64,000 bases of DNA from Rhizobium sp. Leaf371 (GTDB taxonomy: Bacteria; Pseudomonadota; Alphaproteobacteria; Rhizobiales; Rhizobiaceae). Position numbers and translations under genes: made by a program. The DNA is taken from contig NZ_LMQB01000001.1 in NCBI RefSeq assembly GCF_001424045.1, positions 408,083 through 472,082 of the forward strand, given 5' to 3'. Positions 8,109-16,810 of this stretch are shown here, in pieces; the stretch's first letter is position 1; every line of letters starts with the position of its first letter. A model generated the notes under the pieces. The model ran no database searches. It was given only the letters and a program-made list of their open reading frames with translations, and was not told the DNA's origin.

Positions 8109-8689
8109 AAACGCTGTGGCATTCCGGCGGCGTGCGGCCCCGGTGGCCACGCTTTGGGCCCGGTCCGGGGCTTCATCCGGTCGGGCGGCTGTTGAGCGAT
8201 CGCTCCGGCGTTGCGGCCGTCGAATTCGCCTTGATGTCACCCATCTTCCTTCTGCTGATGGTCGGCCTCATCGATCTCGGCTTTGCCTATCATGCGAAAC
8301 TCAGGGTCAACGCGGCAATCTCCGCGGCCGCCTACTACGCGTTCCAGAAAGGGCAGGCGCTCTCCGTGGCAACGGCGCAGGCCTACACGGCGAATGTCGC
8401 GGGCGTTGCAAACAGTCTGCTGGCCAATGTGAGCGACGATCTTTCGGTCGGCGTGGTGATCAATGACGATCCCACGGGGGCGAAGACATCGACCACGTTC
8501 TGTGTGAGCGGTTATCCCGCCGTGTTCACCGCCGCAGGCGCTGCGAGCACCGGTTGCGGCGGCAACCTGACCTCCGGCAAATTCGTTTCGATCCGCGTCA
8601 GCGGGCACATCACGCCGATCTTCCTGTCCGCCGATCTGTTCGGCGGCTCTCTCGCGGTTGCCGATGCCGCGCTCGTCAGGGTGCAGTGA
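8105..8689 (+). CDS. TadE-like pilus assembly protein
   Basis: The 194-residue protein has the TadE-like N-terminus: a short basic segment, then GVAAVEFALMSPIFLLLMVGLIDLG forming one membrane helix with a conserved Glu. This is the hallmark of pseudopilins of the Tad (Flp pilus) system. Paired cysteines in the exported C-terminal part could form disulfides. I chose the GTG at 8105 because it overlaps the PilZ stop and places the membrane segment normally; upstream ATGs in the same frame lie inside the PilZ gene. No Tad secretion ATPase or platform gene is in the window, so it must rely on machinery elsewhere or act independently. Confidence 0.8.
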   Translation: MKTLWHSGGVRPRWPRFGPGPGLHPVGRLLSDRSGVAAVEFALMSPIFLLLMVGLIDLGFAYHAKLRVNAAISAAAYYAFQKGQALSVATAQAYTANVAGVANSLLANVSDDLSVGVVINDDPTGAKTSTTFCVSGYPAVFTAAGAASTGCGGNLTSGKFVSIRVSGHITPIFLSADLFGGSLAVADAALVRVQ

Positions 8690-9093
8690 TGCGCCGCGTC
8701 CTCCTGGGACGGGACGGAGCGACGGCCGTCGAGTTCGCGATCATCGCGCCGGTGTTCTTCGCCGTGATTTTCGGCATGATCGGCATGGGGATCGCCATCT
8801 GGAGCACCTCGATCCTCAATCAGGTCGCAGCGGAGGCGGCACGCTGTCTGGCCGTGAACGGTCCGGATTGCACGGTCCCTCCGGCCGGCTGCACATCGGT
8901 CGCAGAGATCTGCTTCATCACCACGCTCGGCAACGAGCGCGGCATTTTCGGTCTGACGGCATCCGAGATCCTCATCGAACCTGCCGTGGCAACGGGGCCG
9001 GCCGTCTCGACGCGGGTCACGCTGAACAGGCCCTTCGATCTTCTCGGCTACACCATGACGCTCTCCGGCAGCGCGTCCTATCCCAACAGCTGA
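8689..9093 (+). CDS. TadE-like pilus assembly protein
   Basis: This second TadE-like pseudopilin has 134 residues. A short basic start (MRRVLLGRDG) leads into ATAVEFAIIAPVFFAVIFGMIG, again one membrane helix with the conserved Glu. Cysteines cluster around residues 54-76. The ATG at 8689 shares one base with the previous stop (TGATG), indicating translational coupling. The longer upstream frame overlaps the previous gene and has no support. Confidence 0.82.
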   Translation: MRRVLLGRDGATAVEFAIIAPVFFAVIFGMIGMGIAIWSTSILNQVAAEAARCLAVNGPDCTVPPAGCTSVAEICFITTLGNERGIFGLTASEILIEPAVATGPAVSTRVTLNRPFDLLGYTMTLSGSASYPNS

Positions 9094-9140
9094 ACCTTTC
9101 GCGTCCGGTCATCCGGAACGCTCGTTCAGGAGGAAGCGAC

Positions 9141-11120
9141 ATGAGGGACATTCGCAAGGACGACGCGGGCTCCGTCGCGATCATGTCGGTCTTCTCCATC
9201 ATGGTGTTGCTGATGATCTCGGCGCTCGCGCTGGAGACGTCGTCGCTCTATGTCGAGAAGCTGCGCACCCAGCGGGCGGCCGATATCGCGAATCTCGCGG
9301 CTGCGAACACGCCTTCGCCCATCGTCAGGACGGCGCCCAGCGCCACCGCGCTGGCAACGGCACGACAGATGGCCGTCGTCAACGGCTTCCAGCCAGGCGA
9401 GGTCGAGACCACGGTGACGGCAGGGGCCTCGGGCGTTCCCGAGCTTTCGACCCGGATCCTGCACCAGAGCCCGCTCGATTTCGGTCAGATCCTCACGGAC
9501 AAGCGGACGGTGCCCGTGGGCGGCAGCTCGTCCGCCCGTGTCGTCGCGGAGGGGACCGGCGACTGTATCCGGTCGCTGTTCGGGGCGACCAGCATCTACG
9601 ACAGGGCGGTGGTCGATGGTCCCGGCTGCACCATCGCGGCGGCGACCTATCTCAATCTCTGCGGCACGCCTCTCGTGGCGGCACGCAAGGTCGAGGTCGG
9701 AACCTCCCGCGACGTGCAAACGATCTTCGTCTGTTCCCAAGGGCTGATCGATCCGCCTCTTTCGAGCTTCTCCTTCGATACGCCGAGCGTCGATCCGCTT
9801 GCGGCGGATCCGCGCATTCTGGCAATCAAATCCCGCCTGCAGGGCATGACGAACTGGGCTTACGGCACCACCATTCCGAAGGCGCCCCTCACGCTGGAGA
9901 TCGCTTTCGGCGGGGATGAGACGTATTCCGGCGCCACCGTTTCTCTGCCGGGAACGCGTCGCTACGGCCGTCTCTCGATTTCCAATTCGACCATCGCCAT
10001 CACGGCGCGCGGTGCGCCGGACCCCACCTGCCTGTACCCGACCACGATCAGCGGCGATGTCGTTCTGTCCGGAACCAATCAGCTCACCTTCGGCTCGGGT
10101 TGCTACGCCATCGGCGGCTCCCTTCTGAATGGAAGCGGTGCCGTGACGCGCTTCGATCCCTTGCCCGGCGCGAGCGTCATGCTGGTCGTGATCGGGAAGA
10201 TCGACAACGCACCCGCCACCCTGAGCTTTGGAAATATGGGGTTCTCCATTTTGGGAGACGTTGCCAATGCCGAGCATGGCAAGCTGACATTCGGCAACGG
10301 GCCGTTCCGCATCGGGGGCGGGATCACCAACCAGAATGGAACCCTGCGTTTCGGCGACGGGCCCTATTATGTCGCGGGCGGGACCATCTCCAATGCGGGA
10401 TCGCTCACCTTCGGCAACGGCGCATTCTACCTCTGGGGCGGCTCCCTGACCAACACACTTGCCGGTTCGACGACCTTCGGCAACGGGCCGTTCTATCTGT
10501 ATGGCGGCACGGTGACGAACAGCAGCGGGCGGCTGACATTCGGTGATGGGCCTTTCGAGTTTTCCGGCGGGTCGCTGACGCTCAGTCCCGGTTCCGAAAC
10601 CGTGTTTGGCGTCGGCGATCTCAATTTCTACGGGGGGAGCGCAACCTTCGAGGGTTCCAGCATCGTGGTGGGGCGGGACAGGACGGGCGATGCGCAACGT
10701 GGATCGAGTTCGGCCTTCTTTTACGGGGGATCCTACTCCTTCAAATCGGATGCGCTGACGGCCGTGGGTACGACCTTCGCGTTTTATGGCGGCAGCGTCA
10801 GCCTCCATGGTGTGGGGACGATGGCCATGACGGCGCCGACGGCAAGCACGCCAACGTTCGGTTACAGAAACATCCTGTTCTACATCTATGGCGGAGCGTT
10901 CAGCCTCTACCAGGGGAATGTCCGCGACCTCCTGTCCGGCGTGATCTATGCGCCGGGGAGTAACATCTCGATCTATGGGGGCCAGAGCGTCGAGATACCC
11001 GAGGCTGGCTGCCTGCAGTTGATCGGCGGCTTCGTCGATATCTACCAGAATGCGTCGCTCAAGACGCGATCCTGCAGCCTGTCCGGCATGGCGGCCCGCA
11101 CGGTGTCTCTGACGCGCTGA
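9141..11120 (+). CDS. TadG-like protein with tandem FGNGPF repeats
   Basis: The 659-residue protein starts at an ATG with AGGAGGA about 7 bases upstream. Residues 1-60 are TadG-like: a basic start, one hydrophobic helix (about 11-31) and an alanine-rich helix after it. The middle (about 60-310) is unremarkable and includes several cysteines. Residues about 315-620 hold at least ten degenerate repeats of roughly 20-22 residues. Clearest are LTFGNGPFRIGGG, LRFGDGPYYVAGG, LTFGNGAFYLWGG, TTFGNGPFYLYGG and LTFGDGPFEFSGG, later decaying to FYGGS units. Regular rungs rich in Gly, Thr and aromatics suggest a parallel beta-solenoid exposed outside the membrane (inference). It ends the PilZ-TadE-TadE operon. 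Confidence 0.75.
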   Translation: MRDIRKDDAGSVAIMSVFSIMVLLMISALALETSSLYVEKLRTQRAADIANLAAANTPSPIVRTAPSATALATARQMAVVNGFQPGEVETTVTAGASGVPELSTRILHQSPLDFGQILTDKRTVPVGGSSSARVVAEGTGDCIRSLFGATSIYDRAVVDGPGCTIAAATYLNLCGTPLVAARKVEVGTSRDVQTIFVCSQGLIDPPLSSFSFDTPSVDPLAADPRILAIKSRLQGMTNWAYGTTIPKAPLTLEIAFGGDETYSGATVSLPGTRRYGRLSISNSTIAITARGAPDPTCLYPTTISGDVVLSGTNQLTFGSGCYAIGGSLLNGSGAVTRFDPLPGASVMLVVIGKIDNAPATLSFGNMGFSILGDVANAEHGKLTFGNGPFRIGGGITNQNGTLRFGDGPYYVAGGTISNAGSLTFGNGAFYLWGGSLTNTLAGSTTFGNGPFYLYGGTVTNSSGRLTFGDGPFEFSGGSLTLSPGSETVFGVGDLNFYGGSATFEGSSIVVGRDRTGDAQRGSSSAFFYGGSYSFKSDALTAVGTTFAFYGGSVSLHGVGTMAMTAPTASTPTFGYRNILFYIYGGAFSLYQGNVRDLLSGVIYAPGSNISIYGGQSVEIPEAGCLQLIGGFVDIYQNASLKTRSCSLSGMAARTVSLTR

Positions 11121-11132
11121 GGCGGTTGCGCC

Positions 11133-12506
11133 TCACGCGGGAACGCGGGCGATGGCCCTCAGGCCGCCGAGCGGACTGTCCGACAGGGTGACGTTTCCGC
11201 CATGGCTGCGGGCGATGTCGCGCGCGATGGCAAGGCCGAGGCCGGTTCCGCTGCTGTCGAGATTGCGGGCTTCGTCCAGACGAAAGAACGGTTTGAAGAC
11301 GTCTTCGCGGGACCGCTCGGGGATGCCGGGGCCGTTGTCGTCGATGGTGATCGACAGCCAGCGCTGTCCGTGTCGCGCCTCGATATGGATCGTGTCGGCA
11401 TAGCGATAGGCGTTGGAGGCGAGGTTGAGAATGAGGCGCGTGAAGGCGTTCGGCCGCACGCGAACCTCGTCGTCGCCTTCCACGACGGTGGTCAGCGTCT
11501 TGCCGTGCAGTTCGGCCTCGGCCGAAAGGCGCGTCATGACGTCCGTCAGCTTCAGCGTTCCGACATCCTCTTCGGCCTCGCCGCGCACGAAGGCGAGATA
11601 TCCCTCGAGCATGCTCTGCATGTCCTCGACGTCCTGATTGAGCGGCTGAAGATCGGGATTGTCGCCGGCGATGGCCAGTTGCAGCTTGAACCGCGTGAGG
11701 ATGGTGCGCAGGTCGTGGCTGACGCCGGTGAGCATGGTGGTGCGCTGCTCGATCTGCCGCTCGATCCGTTCGCGCATCTGGATGAAGGCAAGGCCCGCCC
11801 GGCGAACCTCTTCGGCACCGCGCGGCGAGAAATCGTCGATCTTCTGACCCTTGCCGAAGCTTTCGGCCGCACGGGCGAGATGCAGGATCGGTCGGATCTG
11901 GCCGCGCAGGAACAGGATGGCGATGAGGAGAAGCACCAGCGACGCGCCGACCATCCAGACGATGAAGATATGCGTGTTGGAGGCATAGGCGGCATTGCGG
12001 CGCATGGTGACGCGCAGGATGCGGGCGCCGTCGAGCTTGATCCGGACGTAGACGTCATCCTCGCTCGTCGAGGTGTCGAGCCAGAAGGGCAGCTTCGTTT
12101 CCTGCCGGATTTCGTCCGACAGGATGCGGTTGAGAATATCGAAATAGGGCTGGCGCACCGGCATGGGCAGTTCGCCGCCATTTTCCAGCGAGATGAAGAG
12201 GCCGAGCTGCCGGCGGGCGATCGATTCGATGTCCGGGTAGGACGCGGGCGGCATCGTGTTGATGAGGTCGATGACCGCCGCGATGTCCGACGTGACGGCC
12301 GCAGACAGGCGCTGGGTGACCAGCTGCCAATGGCGCTCCATGAAGACGAAGGCGACGATGGACTGCAGGAGCACCATGGGAATGATGACGATCAGCAGCG
12401 AGCGGGCGTAAAGCCCCATCGGCAGGTGGCGACGGAGCCAGCGGGCAAGCGGGCTGCGCGGCTTCTCGCCCCGCTCCGTCTTCGTCTGGCGAACGGATTC
12501 GATCAT
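11133..12506 (-). CDS. sensor histidine kinase, EnvZ-like
   Basis: The 457-residue membrane kinase has two transmembrane helices (about 30-55 and 180-205) around a periplasmic domain. These are followed by a HAMP linker, a dimerisation domain with the phospho-accepting His in GVSHDLRTIL, and a C-terminal ATPase with the N box (LNLASNAYRY), G1 (DDNGPGIP) and G2 (GTGLGLA). The Pro normally after LRT is Ile here. I chose the ATG at 12506 with GGAAGG upstream; an in-frame ATG at 12620 would add 38 residues. It follows the response-regulator gene and is its probable partner. Organisation resembles the PetR/CenR-CenK systems of Alphaproteobacteria, but that identity is inference. Confidence 0.85.
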   Translation of the reverse strand: MIESVRQTKTERGEKPRSPLARWLRRHLPMGLYARSLLIVIIPMVLLQSIVAFVFMERHWQLVTQRLSAAVTSDIAAVIDLINTMPPASYPDIESIARRQLGLFISLENGGELPMPVRQPYFDILNRILSDEIRQETKLPFWLDTSTSEDDVYVRIKLDGARILRVTMRRNAAYASNTHIFIVWMVGASLVLLLIAILFLRGQIRPILHLARAAESFGKGQKIDDFSPRGAEEVRRAGLAFIQMRERIERQIEQRTTMLTGVSHDLRTILTRFKLQLAIAGDNPDLQPLNQDVEDMQSMLEGYLAFVRGEAEEDVGTLKLTDVMTRLSAEAELHGKTLTTVVEGDDEVRVRPNAFTRLILNLASNAYRYADTIHIEARHGQRWLSITIDDNGPGIPERSREDVFKPFFRLDEARNLDSSGTGLGLAIARDIARSHGGNVTLSDSPLGGLRAIARVPA

Positions 12507-12648
12507 CACTGTCCTTCCCGTCGCCGGGGATGGCGGCATCCTTGCGGATGCGGTTGAGCGCTGTAGACCGATGGCCGGCCCGGCGTGATTTCGGACATTT
12601 CTTGTGACTACGGGGTTCACAGGGTCTGTCCTCGGTCTTTGTTTTGCA

Positions 12649-12691
12649 GCATTCTCCGACGCCGAAGCGAGCCTGCTTCGGCTGGGAATGC
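12649..12691 (-). terminator. stem-loop between response regulator and kinase genes
   Basis: The arms GCCGAAGC/GCTTCGGC (8 bp, 6-base loop) are extended by GCATTC/GAATGC outside a short internal loop. It begins 2 bases after the regulator stop codon. No strong T run follows, so it could be a leaky terminator or an mRNA-stabilising hairpin that sets the regulator:kinase ratio. Confidence 0.5.
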
Positions 12692-12692
12692 T

Positions 12693-13394
12693 CTAGTCTA
12701 TGGCCAGCTTGTAGCCGATGCCGCGCACGGTCTGCAGCCAGACCGGATTGGACGGGTCGTCCTCGATCTTCCGGCGCAACCGGTTGATCTGGACGTCGAT
12801 CGTCCGTTCTCCGACCTCGGTATCGTCGCTCACCAGTTCGTGGCGCGGGATCGTCTCGCCGGCGCGCTGGGAGAACAGCATCATGATCTCCTGCTCGCGA
12901 TCGGTCAGGCGGATATGATCGGCGCCGCGGCGAAGCTCGCGGCGGACGACGGAGAAGGTGAAAGGGCCGAAAATGACCTGCTCCACCTTCGGCGCCTGCA
13001 CCGGCATGTTGCGGCGCAGGATATTGTTGATGCGCAGGACGAGTTCGCGCGGATCGAAAGGCTTCGGTAGATAGTCGTCGGCACCGGCTTCCAGACCCTC
13101 GACCCGGGCATTCGTTTCGGCCAGCGCCGTCAGCATGATGATGGGAACGGATTTGACGCGGCGCAGGCTCTGGGTGAGGGAGATGCCGGTCTCGCCCGGC
13201 ATCATGACGTCAACGATGAGGAGGTCGTAATCGATGCCGGTCAGACGACGGCGCGCCTCGTCCGCATCGGCGGCCGTCGTGACGCGAAAGCCCTGCTCGA
13301 CAAGATAGCGATTGAGAAGATCGCGGATGCGCCGGTCGTCATCGACGATCAGGAGATGCGGTGCATCGTCGGGAAGGGAGAAGGGTTTCGTCAT
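12693..13394 (-). CDS. OmpR-family response regulator (PetR/CenR-like)
   Basis: The 233-residue protein has an N-terminal receiver domain with the acidic pair in VDDD, the phosphorylation site in LLIVDVMMPGE, Thr in MLTAL and Lys in LPKPFDPREL. The C-terminal winged-helix DNA-binding domain (about 135-230) ends in RRKIEDDPSNPVWLQTVRG. An upstream MarR gene plus a downstream histidine kinase matches the petP-petR arrangement described in Rhodobacter and conserved in rhizobia, where the regulator has also been studied as CenR. I infer that identity from context only. A stem-loop separates it from the kinase gene. Confidence 0.9.
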   Translation of the reverse strand: MTKPFSLPDDAPHLLIVDDDRRIRDLLNRYLVEQGFRVTTAADADEARRRLTGIDYDLLIVDVMMPGETGISLTQSLRRVKSVPIIMLTALAETNARVEGLEAGADDYLPKPFDPRELVLRINNILRRNMPVQAPKVEQVIFGPFTFSVVRRELRRGADHIRLTDREQEIMMLFSQRAGETIPRHELVSDDTEVGERTIDVQINRLRRKIEDDPSNPVWLQTVRGIGYKLAID

Positions 13395-13496
13395 CGTCGT
13401 CGCTCCCTGAAGTTCTTCCGGTCACCTCTGTTCGAACGAGAAGCACCCGCTTTTTTGTTTTTCACATCGTCCGAATGCGCCTCTCCCGCGAAGGCG

Positions 13497-14030
13497 CTAG
13501 ACGGATCCGGTCTTCATGCTGGCGAGGAAGCGGCGAACGGTATCGCGGCCCTCGGGACCGAGCTTGGCCAAGGCATCCGCGATGCGCTTCGACTGTGGCT
13601 CCGCCAAGGCCTTGGCGAGCGCCTTGCCCTCATGCGTCGTATAGAGCATGCGCTGGCGCCGATCCTCAGGGCCGGCAACCTGATGAATATAGCCGCCATC
13701 GATCAACTGCTTGAGAACGCGCGCCAGGCTCTGCTTGGTGATCTTCAGGGTTTCCAGAAGGTCGGCGACCGTCATGCCCGGCTCCCGATCGACGAAGTGG
13801 AGCACGCGATGATGCGCCCGGCCGAAACCACGCTTTTCTAGGATGACATCGGGATCGGAGGTGAAATCGCGATAGGCGAAGAAGAACAGCTCGATCAGTT
13901 CGTAATCGAGCCCGGCACGCTCCAGCGAAGCCGGTTTCGTGCCGGTGTCGCTGCCCGATGTCTTCGCCTGTGCATGGCGCATCTTTTCCGCCGGGGAATC
14001 CTGTTCAGCCAAAGGGATCTGTTCTGCCAA
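13497..14030 (-). CDS. MarR-family transcriptional regulator (PetP-like)
   Basis: The 177-residue protein is a winged-helix MarR regulator. The recognition region is VADLLETLKITKQSLARVLKQLIDGG and the wing is AGPEDRRQRMLYTT, both typical. It has a disordered N-terminal extension of about 40 residues before the first helix. It is 102 bases upstream of the response-regulator gene on the same strand and probably cotranscribed with it, as in petP-petR pairs. Ligand and targets are unknown. Confidence 0.88.
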   Translation of the reverse strand: MAEQIPLAEQDSPAEKMRHAQAKTSGSDTGTKPASLERAGLDYELIELFFFAYRDFTSDPDVILEKRGFGRAHHRVLHFVDREPGMTVADLLETLKITKQSLARVLKQLIDGGYIHQVAGPEDRRQRMLYTTHEGKALAKALAEPQSKRIADALAKLGPEGRDTVRRFLASMKTGSV

Positions 14031-14233
14031 ATGCGTAAGTCCTGCGGATCTAAAGTCCTGTGCCCTGCCTCTTTCTACCGTTTGCGGGGGCGCTCTGCCA
14101 GCAGGAAAGCGCGTTTGTTGCCGGTTTGCAACAACCGGTTTTGCCTGCGAAAGAAATAGGCCCTTTCAGCCGCAGCGTGCCGGAACCTTTCTCAGACATG
14201 CGCATTCCCGGCTCAGACAGAAGGACCCGTGCC

Positions 14234-14410
14234 ATGCAGACCGAGACGTTTTCTCCCGTTTCTTCGACCGCCGAACAGCTTCGCCCGGTCGTGATCACCG
14301 TGGTCCTTGCGAAAATTGCGGTCTTCGCGCTGTTGATGACGACGATCAACTATCCCGTGCTTCCGAGCCTGACGGCCGGCGACAACCTGGAGATCGCCGC
14401 GGTCCGTTAA
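14234..14410 (+). CDS. small hypothetical membrane protein
   Basis: This 58-residue frame starts at an ATG and encodes a single hydrophobic segment (about residues 17-38, VVITVVLAKIAVFALLMT) near a short polar N-terminus, followed by LPSLTAGDNLEIAAVR. It is divergent from the MarR gene. A longer upstream frame has no better start. I do not recognise a family; one-helix composition supports a real small membrane protein but does not prove it. Confidence 0.45.
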   Translation: MQTETFSPVSSTAEQLRPVVITVVLAKIAVFALLMTTINYPVLPSLTAGDNLEIAAVR

Positions 14411-14580
14411 GCGGATCGCGACACCAGGAGGTCGATGACGGCGGCGCGCCAAAGCGCTTCGCAGGTTTCCCTCCGCCCGCGTTGGCCCTATACCGGCAAC
14501 ACGTCGCACGATGGCCGCTTGGCCTGTGCCGTTTGTAGGTTCGGCTGCTCACCCAACAGCGGCCGCAGATGAGGGTTCCC

Positions 14581-15222
14581 ATGCTTCAGGCAGGCATCAT
14601 TCCGGTCACGCATTTCCAGCAGAATTGCACCATCCTCTTCGATAGCGACACCAAGGAGGGCGTCGTCGTCGATCCCGGTGGAGACGTCGACGTGATCCTG
14701 CAGACGGTGCGGGAGAACGGGATCGCGCTCAAGGCGATCTGGCTGACGCATGGCCATATCGACCATGCCGGAGGCGCCAAGGAGCTGAAGGAGGCGACCG
14801 GCCTTCAGATTATCGGGCCGCATGAAGACGACAGGCCGCTGCTTGAAAAACTGGAGGCGCAGGCCGAGCGCTTCGGCCTCACCATGAAGGTCGAGAACGT
14901 GCTGCCCGATCGCTGGCTTGCCGATGGCGATACGGTCTCGTTCGGGGAGCATGTCTTCGAGGTGCTGCACTGCCCCGGTCATGCGCCCGGACATGTCGTC
15001 TATGTCCATCAGGCGCAGCGGTTCGCCCATGTCGGCGATGTTTTGTTCCGCGGCTCCATCGGTCGCACGGATCTTCCGGGCGGTAACCAGCAGCAGTTGC
15101 TCGACTCGATCCGCACGAAGATCCTGCCGCTCGGCGACGATTTCGGCTTTATCTGTGGCCATGGTCCAGGCGGGCAGATCGGCGAGGAACGCAGGACCAA
15201 TCCTTATCTGCGGGGACTTTGA
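14581..15222 (+). CDS. MBL-fold metallo-hydrolase (GloB/YcbL-like)
   Basis: The 213-residue enzyme has the binuclear metal site of the metallo-beta-lactamase fold: THGHIDHAGG (about residues 53-62), a His in LHCPGHAPGH, Asp in FAHVGDVLFRGSIGRTDLPGG and a final His in FICGHGPGG. Its length and motifs match short glyoxalase-II-like proteins such as YcbL; the true substrate is not predictable. I prefer the ATG at 14581, which has GAGGG five bases upstream; an ATG at 14569 would add four residues. A perfect 20-bp terminator follows. Confidence 0.88.
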   Translation: MLQAGIIPVTHFQQNCTILFDSDTKEGVVVDPGGDVDVILQTVRENGIALKAIWLTHGHIDHAGGAKELKEATGLQIIGPHEDDRPLLEKLEAQAERFGLTMKVENVLPDRWLADGDTVSFGEHVFEVLHCPGHAPGHVVYVHQAQRFAHVGDVLFRGSIGRTDLPGGNQQQLLDSIRTKILPLGDDFGFICGHGPGGQIGEERRTNPYLRGL

Positions 15223-15244
15223 CGGATCGATCCCGACCTTCGGT

Positions 15245-15290
15245 CAAACGAAAAGGCCACGCTTCGTGGGAAGCGTGGCCTTTTCGTTTG
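15245..15290. terminator. bidirectional intrinsic terminator
   Basis: A perfect 20-bp stem (outer CAAACGAAAAGGCC, loop CGTGGG) has A-rich and T-rich ends on both strands. It sits between the convergent MBL-hydrolase and BA14K-like genes and can serve both. Confidence 0.9.
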
Positions 15291-15306
15291 AGGCAATCCC
15301 GGCAGG

Positions 15307-15729
15307 TCAGCCGGCGTTGCAGAAGTAGGAGCGGCCGTCATAGCCGACGAAGGTGCCGCTACGCGAGTCGAACGAACGGTAACGGTTCGAGCAATAGCGG
15401 TACCAGGACGGCGACCATGGCTCCAGCGAGCCGTAATTGTTGACGACGACCGGGCGCGCACGGCGATAGACCGGTGCCGGCTCGTAGTATTCGTCAGCCG
15501 GCGGGTCGATATAGACACGCTCCTCGCTGCGGTAGCGCGGCGCGCTGGCGATGGCGCCACCGACAATCAGACCCGTGGCGAGGCCAACGGCGCCAAGCGC
15601 CAGGCCGTCATTGCCGCGATGATGATGGCGGCGATAGCGCCAATCGTCTGCATGCGCCGGCGTCATGCTCGGCAGCACTGCAGAAAGCGATGCAATGGTA
15701 AGAACTGCAGCTTTGACCAAGGTTTTCAT
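15307..15729 (-). CDS. secreted BA14K-like protein
   Basis: The 140-residue protein has a signal peptide ending at AHA-DD (about residue 27) and a His/Arg-rich stretch. A glycine-rich hydrophobic segment (about 43-62) and a Pro/Tyr-rich linker follow. The C-terminus YCSNRYRSFDSRSGTFVGYD is the conserved BA14K motif of Rhizobiales. The Brucella BA14K protein is an immunoreactive protein with lectin-like properties; function elsewhere is unclear. It probably sits in the periplasm or outer membrane. The gene is monocistronic, bounded downstream by the 20-bp terminator. Confidence 0.85.
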   Translation of the reverse strand: MKTLVKAAVLTIASLSAVLPSMTPAHADDWRYRRHHHRGNDGLALGAVGLATGLIVGGAIASAPRYRSEERVYIDPPADEYYEPAPVYRRARPVVVNNYGSLEPWSPSWYRYCSNRYRSFDSRSGTFVGYDGRSYFCNAG

Positions 15730-16118
15730 AGCGTTGATCCTGTCTCACGGGACGAAACGGCTCGTCCCTTACGATGAACCCACTTTAGGTGAGCCAAACT
15801 GAATGCAGGGTGAACGGTTCGTTTTCATGGCGCGCGCGCCGAAAACGACAGATATATCGGATTGGGGGGTGATGCGAAACCCGCAGCGATTTTGCGGAGT
15901 CCGCGTTTGCACAGCGACGTCCTGCAGCGTCGTCATCGGAGGATGGACAGCACACGCCATCTTTTCGATGCAGCATCCCCGTCAGCCTTGCTGCGTGACA
16001 CGTGCCGCACACGATCGCGACGCGCTTCCGCGCCCTCGGCCGACAGGTGCTCGTACAAACACACGAAAACCCGGCGCGTACGCCAGGTTTCCGCTTTGTC
16101 GTGCGATCGGCTGATGTC
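15730..16118. other. intergenic region between BA14K-like and cold-shock genes
   Basis: About 390 bases with several short frames but none with a believable start or composition. It must hold the promoter of the BA14K-like gene and the 3' end of the cold-shock transcript. I see no strong terminator or repeat. Confidence 0.4.
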
Positions 16119-16334
16119 TCAGCCGGAAACGTTGAGATTGACGGCCTTCGGGCCCTTGCCGCGGCGATCCGGTTCCGTGTCGTAGCTGACCTTCTGGTTC
16201 TCGGTCAGTCCGTTGAGGCCGGAGGCCTGGACGGCGGAGATATGGACGAAGATGTCCGCGCCGCCATTGTCAGGCTTGATGAAGCCGAAGCCCTTGTCGG
16301 TGTTGAAGAATTTTACAATGCCGGTTTCGGCCAT
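16119..16334 (-). CDS. cold-shock protein, CspA family
   Basis: The 71-residue single cold-shock domain binds single-stranded RNA/DNA. RNP1 is KGFGFIKP and RNP2 is IFVHISAV, both intact, and the start MAETGIVKFFNTDKG is typical. Members act as RNA chaperones; not all are cold-induced. AAGGA lies about 9 bases before the ATG. Nearly 480 bases without a gene lie upstream, which fits the long untranslated leaders common for csp mRNAs. Confidence 0.95.
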   Translation of the reverse strand: MAETGIVKFFNTDKGFGFIKPDNGGADIFVHISAVQASGLNGLTENQKVSYDTEPDRRGKGPKAVNLNVSG

Positions 16335-16810
16335 GCGTCAGGTCCTTTTTCCTCTGCCCGGATGCGGCGAGCAGCATTACGAATGTGCCCAAAGGGCGAT
16401 TGGCAGGCATGTCTCGACTGTGAGGAAAGGTCCTGTCATTCATGTCCCGTGCCGGATCTACCGCCCCGACACTGGCCACCCGGAGAATTCTTGCGTCCCC
16501 GGTGCGCATTTATTCTTAAGGTCTTCCCGTGTTCGCAGATTGCCCGAACGCAGTAAACTTGATGCGTTTATTTTCAATTGGCAAGCGAAAGTTTATTGAA
16601 ATAAGTCAGTCGGTTGCGTTTGTCTAAATTCGGCGCAGCTGCCGATAAACCTCGCTTTTACCTCCGCGATTGCAAGCTATTGAAACTATTTCCATTTGAG
16701 AACGGGGTGGTCAAAATTTAGGCTGATTGCGACATGCGATGTCGTGATCGCTGGTTAGGCTGGATAGGCCGCCTCAGCCGTTTCGAGGCGAATCTCGCGG
16801 TAAGATCGAG
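16335..16810. other. leader/promoter region of the cold-shock gene
   Basis: No gene is evident in 476 bases. The part from about 16510 to 16730 is A/T-rich relative to the rest and is the likely location of the csp promoter, read on the minus strand. That would give a leader of 200-300 bases. I cannot fix a transcription start. Confidence 0.4.
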
